From: Butyriboletus loyo | Lineage: Eukaryota > Basidiomycota > Agaricomycetes > Boletales > Boletaceae | Assembly (NCBI GenBank): GCA_038093515.1 | Contig: JBBPSI010000305.1 | Span: 1-25,999 of the forward strand | Length of the DNA: 25,999 bases | Direction: 5' to 3' | Shown: positions 20,474 to 25,999 of the stretch, piece by piece | Layout: the number at the start of each line of letters is the position of its first letter | Numbering within the stretch: position 1 is the stretch's first letter | The notes under the pieces: model-generated | Databases searched by the model: none | What the model was told of the DNA's origin: nothing | Seen by the model: only the letters and a program-made list of their open reading frames with translations | Position numbers and translations under genes: made by a program

Positions 20474-20968
20474 TGTTACGATTCATTCATTTCTTTTCTT
20501 TTCTACTTAAGCATATCTCACAATAGCTTATCCCTTAGCTGACTCAACTCGGAATATTCTTCTTTTGTTTCTTAGATAGCGAGATCCAACCCTTGATCTA
20601 TCACTTCCCTTTAAGGTAGTCCTATGGAATATTCCATAACCTTCTATCGTATGACTTCCCTTTGCCCAATGGCAATTCTCCTCCATATCGTACGATAGCC
20701 ATCTTTCCTCTTCTATCCTTGGTCCGTGCGCGCTCCCCTGTATTATAAATACGACGAGATCTAGCTATGTTGTACTCTAAGCTAGATCTACTTGGAATCA
20801 TCATCGATATCCTTGTCCTCTCGTCTCTAGTAGCGAGTCGTCTTTCTTCAACTCGAACACCAGATAAATCCTTCATCTTGAAGGTTAGACTTGAATGTCT
20901 AGAAGACTTCTTGAGTTCCAGAACTATATCCAAGTCTACGCTCGTACTTACCCAGTCCAAGCGTAACA
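20474..20968. mobile_element. CpG-rich LTR (solo) with TGTTACG...CGTAACA ends
   Basis: The 495 bases are bounded by the inverted ends TGTTACG/CGTAACA and have no long open frame. A TATA-like TATTATAAATA lies at 20740-20750. The left end interrupts Rep. The right end meets the right inverted-repeat arm. Flanking bases CATGG and CACAG do not match, so there is no target duplication, suggesting later rearrangement. Its family (Copia or Gypsy) cannot be fixed without internal sequence. Confidence 0.6.
20757..20789 (+). promoter_or_regulatory. Hairpin downstream of the LTR TATA box
   Basis: A perfect 10-base stem, AGATCTAGCT (20757-20766) with AGCTAGATCT (20780-20789), encloses a 13-base loop. 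It lies just after the TATA-like element, where the transcript should begin. Further palindromes lie upstream: TATGGAATATTCCATA at 20623-20638 and TATCGTACGATA near 20684. Confidence 0.5.
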
Positions 20969-20973
20969 CACAG

Positions 20974-21534
20974 TATAGAAAACACATATCCTCTAGGTCA
21001 CAATTGCTCCTCTGCCTGGCAATTCAGCACTCACATGCATTGCAAACAATCACTTTGCAACTCTCCTTAATTCCTTCCCTCTTCCTTGTCAAGTTCTAAT
21101 CTATTCTGGTATTTCCATGGTCATCAAGATTCCATGTCAAGGTTCTGTGTGTCTGGAAAGTGTTTGCTGGTAGGTTCCTTTCTATTTGATCTTGTACTTA
21201 TTATATCCGATCAACTTCTATGACAACCACTATGATTATATACATTCTGTCAACAATTTCCTTGATGTTTCTACTTAGTTTTCACTTATCCTTAGTGTTT
21301 CAAGTCTTGAGAAATGCCCAGACTATAAAAAGGTTGTAACTACAACCTAAAATACCACTTTTTGACTCTCCTGCCTCTCAGTGTGATCATCTAGTCACCT
21401 GCTGTCCTTGTTCCTTGATCTCTAAGCAATAGCCAACAGATTCCATCCATCCTCTTGCATTTCTGTGTCCTTTCCAGTCTGTTTCACAGCAGAGGAAGTC
21501 CAGAATTTTGAGTTTTCTGTAAAGACATCAGTGG
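20974..21534 (-). repeat. Right arm of 561-base inverted repeat
   Basis: This is the partner of 18285-18845. The spacer between arms is 2128 bases and holds LTR fragments, the Rep fragment and the CpG-rich LTR. The arm is itself almost free of CpG. Confidence 0.85.
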
Positions 21535-21595
21535 AAACAACCTTCCCTGGTGTTTCTCTCTTTGTTTCCTCTCTACTTCTCTTTGGGGTCAATCA
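21208..21595. repeat. LTR-like unit A of a tandem pair
   Basis: 388 bases, closely similar to 21606-21992, separated from it by 10 bases. It ends TCAATCA; its first bases are CGATCAA where unit B has TGATTGA. It contains an ACTATAAAAAGG promoter-like element and the short palindrome GGTTGTAACTACAACC. Confidence 0.75.
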
Positions 21596-21605
21596 TACAT
21601 ATATC

Positions 21606-21992
21606 TGATTGACTCCTGTGACAACTGCTATGCTTATGTACATTCTGTCAATGATTTCCTTGACATTTCTACTTAGTTTTCACTTATTCTTAGTGTTTCA
21701 AGTCTTGGAAAATGCCCAGACTATAAAAAGGTTGTAACTATAACCTAAAATATCACTTTTCAACTCTCCTGCTCTCTGTGCAATCATCTAGTCACCTGCC
21801 ATCCTCATCCTTTGATCTTCAAGCTATAGCCAATGGATTCCATCCATCTTCTTACATTTCCATGTCCTCTCCAGTCTGTTCCACAGTGGAGGAAGTCTGG
21901 AATTATGGGTTTTCTGTATAGACATCAGTGGAAATGACCTTCCCTGGTGTTCCTCTCTTTGTTTCCTCTCTACTTCTCTTTGGGGTCAATCA
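21606..21992. repeat. LTR-like unit B of a tandem pair
   Basis: 387 bases with inverted ends TGATTGACTCC/GGGGTCAATCA, TG at the start and CA at the end, as expected of an LTR. It has no open frame of note and a TATA-like ACTATAAAAAGG in the middle. Two units in tandem with 10 bases between could come from unequal recombination. No pol sequence lies next to them. Confidence 0.65.
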
Positions 21993-22134
21993 TATCACAC
22001 CCTTTTCTTTATTTCTTTGCTTTTGATTGGATTGAGTTCTTCCTGTAGCAGGGTTCTTCACTCTCAGTCCCATCTAGCATCATTCAGTGTCATGGAGAGC
22101 AATGCATGAAGCTTGAAGCTGTGATAGGTTCAAC

Positions 22135-22627
22135 TGTTATGACAACGAAGTTATCAAGGCACACGGGGTTCCGCAACTGTTGCAGTACTACACAAGTACT
22201 GGCGATGGTAATGAGGAATAGCTCAGACCTTAATCTCTCAACTGTTGCCAGCGAATAGACAAGTGGTTAAAGCTAGGGAATCCTAGCCGCAACCACGAGC
22301 CCTTTTATATTACAAGGGAATGCGCACAGACCATGCAGTGCGTGAGACTAGTTACTATACATGTATATATGAAGAAGTCACGAGTCGACGATGATGGGAA
22401 ATAGAAGTCGACGGCGATCAAAAAGAAGAGAAGCAAACGGAGATTAAATACATGAGGCGTGACGTCATAGAGTCTGGGCCAGTCTGGACCATGACGTCAT
22501 ATGCTTAGTCAGCCTGTGGTCACATGTATAATCCCACGATCACGTGCGCTAAGTCACGTGACCTTTGAAAGAGAAATATGACGAAGTCCGAATGCAAAAG
22601 ATAGTTATAAGAGATACAATTATAACA
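22135..22627 (-). repeat. 3' LTR of the chromovirus
   Basis: 493 bases. On the minus strand it starts TGTTATAATTG at 22627 and ends GTTGTCATAACA at 22135, with TG/CA borders. A TATAAAAGG element lies at 22309-22301. The U3 holds two TGACGTCA palindromes (22460-22467, 22492-22499) and two CACGTG palindromes (22541-22546, 22555-22560). Confidence 0.9.
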
Positions 22628-22640
22628 CCTCCCCCCCCCT
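22628..22640 (-). other. Polypurine tract (plus-strand primer site)
   Basis: The minus strand reads AGGGGGGGGGAGG directly before the LTR start at 22627, the standard position for second-strand priming. The pol stop codon (22641-22639) overlaps it. Confidence 0.85.
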
Positions 22641-24954
22641 AGGACTCGTATTCCAAGCGAGTTCCTTGATAGGGAGTTCCGTGCTCAGGACCGTACTCCT
22701 TAAACAGCGAAGAAAATTCAAAAAGTGATAGGCCACGAAGGGGGCGAGGGGCGGAAGGGTGGGCATGGTGATAATCCGCGATTACGTCCTGCGAATTTCC
22801 CAGATTGGATACTGGTTCCCACGTGCGATCTGTTTCGTCATAGCCCCTCCAGTGCACCAAATACTCCAACTTCTTGCGTTTCATCCGTGATGCGACAATG
22901 TAATCAACCTCGAATTCCGAGTATCCCTCATCCGTGACATTGACTGGGTCTGGACGCAGAACAGGCTGTCCTGGAAGGGTTTCTCGGTAGGGTTTAACCC
23001 GAGAAATGTTGACTACGGGATGAATCCGCATGCTGCTTGGCAGCTGAAGTTCGACAGCGTTCGGCTTGAGTGCCTTGATCCGATAAGGACCAATCCAACG
23101 CTGTGTGAGTTTTCGTGCAGTGTACGGCAACTTGAGGTTCTCCGTACTGAGCCACACACTATCTCCCACTTTGTAATCAGGCACATCCGATCATCTATTA
23201 TTGGCCTGCGATACCATGCGCTTGTGAGCTTCTTCCAATGCTTCTTTAACCTCGGCATGTGCTTTCCCAGCACTGCATGCAAAATCTCCAGCTAGCGTGT
23301 TGGAAGCCTTTTCAAACCCAACTCTAGGATAATAATTATGTGTGATAGAGAATGGAATGGTACCCGTGGCAGTGGTAAGAGAATTATTATGGTTAAACTG
23401 GGTGATTTTGATCCAATCGGCCCACATTTCATGTTTTTTAGCCACATAGGTACGTAAATATTGTTCCATCTCCCTATTTATCCGTTCGGTTTGGCCATCA
23501 GATTGTGGATGGTACGCCGTAGAGATTTTCTGGGAAATGCCGAGAAGCTTGCAAAGCTCCGTAGTAAAGTCCGATACAAACTGGGGTCCACGATCTGAAA
23601 CTATAGTACAAGGGAGTCCGTGAACACACCAAACATTGTCTCTAAAAATGACCGCTAACTCCTTAGAAGAGGTAGTCATCTTACAAGGGACGTAGACAAC
23701 TTCTTTGGAGAAGTGATCCACTATCGTACAGATGGCATCGAAGCTGTTCAAAGCAGGAAGTCTGGTAACAAAATCAACAGAAATGTCTTCCCACGGATGA
23801 CTAGCGGTGGGAAGCGGTAATAGTTTTCCTGCTGGTGCTTTTTGCTTGCTTGGGGCGGCGTTCTTCATAACTGTTAATATCGCATTTTGGGCGAAATGCC
23901 GTGTGAGAAGATGAGCCATCTGGGCCTGACCCGAATGTCCGGCTATTGGCAAATCATGGCAGATGTTAAGTAATTGTATCCAAAGTGCCTCAGGCATGAA
24001 GACTTTTTTCTTTTCATTAATAAATACAGATTGATTTGTATTGTAATAAAATCCAGGTTTTTCTTTTTCTTTTTCAGATTCTTTTTGTAAGGTATCATAA
24101 AAGGAAGAGGTAAGAGAAACTTTATTAAGGAAAAGGTTTGGTGGAAGTACCGTAATATTGGTATTATGATCCGTGACGGCTTCACCATGGTCTGCTCGAC
24201 GCGATAGCACATCTGCTCTGCCATTGGTTGAGCCAGGTTTGTAAACAAATAAATAATTGAATTCCTGGAGAAGCGCATGCCATCGTGCTTGTCTTCCTGA
24301 CAGTGTTTGCAGCTTCTTCCAGTACTCAAGGTTCTTATGATCTGTCCAGATCTCGAATCCTTCTCTGCCAATTAAATAATGCCGCCATTCTTCCAAGGTG
24401 TGTATTACTGCCAGCAGTTCTTTATCGTAAATCGGATAATTCCGTTCCACAGCGTCAAAAGAGTGGGAAAGGAATGTGCAGGATCGCCAAAGATCGTTGG
24501 TTCCTTTTATGGAAAGGACGGCACCCACTGCTATATCCGAGGCATCCATTTCTACCCGCATCCACCATTTGTCACGATCCAGGTAGGCCAATAAGGGCAC
24601 AGTGTGAAACTTCTTTTTCAGCATGTCAAACGCTGTTTGCTCGTCTTTATGCCATTTGAAAGGGGTATCCTTTTTTGTTAAGTTATTGAGGGGACGGGCA
24701 ATCTCCGAGAAGCTCTCGATGAATCTCCAATAATAGTTACATAGTCCCAGGAACGCTTGAACCTGCTTCAGACGCGAGGGCATTGACCAGTCTTGGATGG
24801 CATCTGTCTTCTTCAACTGCATTTCAACACCATTCCTGGAGACTGTCATGCCTAAAAAGTCCACTTTGTCCGAAGAGAATACACATTTTTCGGGTTTTAC
24901 ATATAGATCATTTTCTCGAAGGCATTGGAGTACTTCCTTTACTTTTTCCTCATG

Positions 24955-24959
24955 CTCTG
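24955..24959. repeat. Target-site duplication, left copy
   Basis: CTCTG directly before the solo LTR; identical to 25473-25477. Confidence 0.88.
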
Positions 24960-25472
24960 TGTTATAATCATAACATTTATTCGTACACTTTCACTTCGGA
25001 CTTAGTCATTTTCACTTTCAAAGGTCACGTGACATAGCGCACGTGATCGTGGGAACTTACATGTGATCCCATGCTGACTAAGCATATGATGTCATGGCCT
25101 AGACCAGGCCTAGACTCTATGATGTCACAACACATGTATTTAATCTCTGTTTACTTCTCTTCTTTATGATCCCCGCGCCTCGTGTGGTTAATCACCGTTG
25201 CGCTTCTCTTCTTTAGTCTAGCCATGTATAGTAGTTCATCACACGCACAGCATGGTCTGTGCGCATCTCTGTATAATATATAAAGGCTTGTGGTTAGACT
25301 AGGATTCCCTAGTTTTAACCACTTGTCTATTCACTGGCAACAGTTGAGGATTAAGTTGAAGCTCCAGCCTTATCACCTGCCTGTGCTTTGTGTAGCGCAG
25401 CAACTGTTGTATAGGACCGCTTGTGGCAAAGGTATTTGTGCTAGCATTTGACTGCATGTTGCTTGCGCAACA
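24960..25472 (+). mobile_element. Solo LTR inserted in the reverse transcriptase
   Basis: 513 bases starting TGTTATAATC and ending GCGCAACA, flanked by a perfect 5-base duplication CTCTG (24955-24959 and 25473-25477). It is the same family as the 3' LTR at 22135-22627 but in the opposite orientation, with shared CACGTG sites near 25026 and 25040 and the TATATAAAGGCTTGTGG core near 25276. With the insert and one duplication copy disregarded, the flanking codons fall in the same frame. Confidence 0.9.
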
Positions 25473-25477
25473 CTCTG
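25473..25477. repeat. Target-site duplication, right copy
   Basis: CTCTG directly after the solo LTR; identical to 24955-24959. Duplications of 5 bases are typical of Gypsy integrases. Confidence 0.88.
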
Positions 25478-25999
25478 CCCTTGTTTTCCCTTTTGTGAAT
25501 ATCATAATGTCATCGATATAAATAATGACGCATGCATACATGTCGTTGAATATGTCGTTCATCATATTTTGGAAGGTGGGCGGAGAGTTGGTAAGCCCAA
25601 AGTACATAACAGTGGGTTTGTAAGCCCCGATTGGTGTAATGAATGCGGCTTTCCACTTATCTCCTTCCTTAATACAGATGTTATTAAATCCCCATCAGAG
25701 ATCCAACGTGGTAAAGATATTGGCGCCTTTAAGCCTATCAATCAACTGCAGGATAAGGGGTAACAGATAACTGTTTTTAATGGTTCCGTCGTTTAGATAT
25801 CGGTAGTCCATGACCAATCATTTGTCTCCTGTTTTCTTGGGAATAAAGAATACGGGGGCCATCTGTGGTGACTTTGATGGTCTTATATAACCCTTTTTTA
25901 GTTCTTTTTCCATGAAACTCCTGATTTGGTCTTGTTCTTTGTCGGACATTGGAATGACGCAGCCCTTTTTCGGTACAAAATCGGGTTTGAGATCTATTG

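Larger units (their letters stand above)
18285..22134. other. CpG-depleted transposon tract
   Basis: By my count there are 4 CpG in 18285-19533, 3 in 19534-20473 and 1 in 20974-22134. The LTR at 20474-20968 alone has about 19. The flanking Gypsy element and the housekeeping genes are CpG-rich. The depletion fits long exposure to CpG methylation and deamination, or an RIP-like process; the cause is inference. Confidence 0.75.
22135..25999 (-). mobile_element. Ty3/Gypsy chromovirus, 3' LTR to reverse transcriptase (5' part outside window)
   Basis: Read leftward from the right edge the order is reverse transcriptase, RNase H, integrase, chromodomain, polypurine tract, 3' LTR. This order, integrase after RNase H plus a chromodomain, defines chromoviruses. 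The gag, protease, primer site and 5' LTR would lie beyond 25999. The element is CpG-rich, unlike the tract to its left, and its pol frame is largely intact apart from three TGA codons, an LTR insertion and an altered integrase zinc finger. It therefore looks much younger than the Helitron debris, but inactive. Confidence 0.92.
22639..25999 (-). pseudogene. Chromovirus pol: reverse transcriptase, RNase H, integrase, chromodomain
   Basis: One frame runs from the right edge to 22639 except for defects. Reverse transcriptase: IDLKPDFVPKKG at the start, then PVFFIPKKTGDK, DYRYLND, FGLTNSPPTFQNMMNDIF and the catalytic YIDD at 25520-25509. The solo LTR then intervenes, and the frame resumes at 24954 with EKCVFSSDKVDFLGM. 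RNase H: MDASD, DKELLAV, WTDHKNL, RADVLSRR. Integrase: HDLPIAGH, then DISVDFV, IVSDRGPQF and QTERIN for the D,D-E triad. Chromodomain: FEVDYIVASRMKRKKLEYL, VHWRGYD and TWEPVSNL near 22930-22780. Defects: TGA at 25820-25818, 25697-25695 and 23193-23191, each where Arg is likely; the 513-base insertion; no CxxC after the integrase His pair. The chromodomain probably guides insertion to methylated histone H3, as known for the group. Confidence 0.9.

Noticed and set aside
18285..21534. Inverted repeat read as terminal repeats of a DNA transposon
   Set aside because: The arms contain LTR-derived units, there is no transposase between them, and no target duplication is seen at the outer ends.

Overview
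The window looks like nuclear DNA of a basidiomycete fungus, most likely an Agaricomycete. Protein-coding genes are tightly packed and cut by many short introns (46-65 bases, one of 95) with GT-AG borders. The right part holds fungal-type Helitron and Ty3/Gypsy chromovirus remains. This assignment is inferred from gene structure and protein families, not from a database search.

Left part, 1-14042, is a housekeeping block. It holds the C-terminal end of an XMAP215/Dis1/Stu2 microtubule polymerase (+), a complete Sct1/Gpt2-type glycerol-3-phosphate acyltransferase (+, 9 exons), methionine aminopeptidase 1 (-, 14 exons), an uncharacterised intronless 211-residue gene (-), translation factor eIF2B alpha/Gcn3 (+, 8 exons) and a transcriptional-CDK type cyclin (+, 7 exons). 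I reconstructed splice sites by hand. Each complete model gives a total length divisible by three and keeps the family motifs in frame. Stretches without a supportable gene lie at 4130-5116, 6938-7561 and 10067-12659.

Middle part, 14251-18134 (-): a small unrecognised gene is followed by a decayed Helitron helicase. The helicase is PIF1-type and joined to a C-terminal region resembling a ubiquitin-specific cysteine protease. It carries three in-frame stops and at least three frameshifts.

Right part, 18135-25999, is nested transposon debris. A fragment of the Helitron Rep domain lies on the opposite strand to the helicase. It is enclosed by two 561-base inverted repeats and surrounded by fragments of one Gypsy LTR family, two tandem LTR-like units and a CpG-rich LTR that interrupts Rep. 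From 22135 to the edge there is a Ty3/Gypsy chromovirus read on the minus strand: 3' LTR, polypurine tract, chromodomain, integrase, RNase H and reverse transcriptase. Its pol has three in-frame TGA codons and a 513-base solo LTR inserted in reverse transcriptase with a clean 5-base target duplication.

The genes on the left do not form a pathway; they are independent housekeeping functions. The most unusual gene-level observation is a predicted 2-base exon in methionine aminopeptidase 1. The most unusual structural observation is the inversion-like split of the Helitron with strong CpG loss around it.
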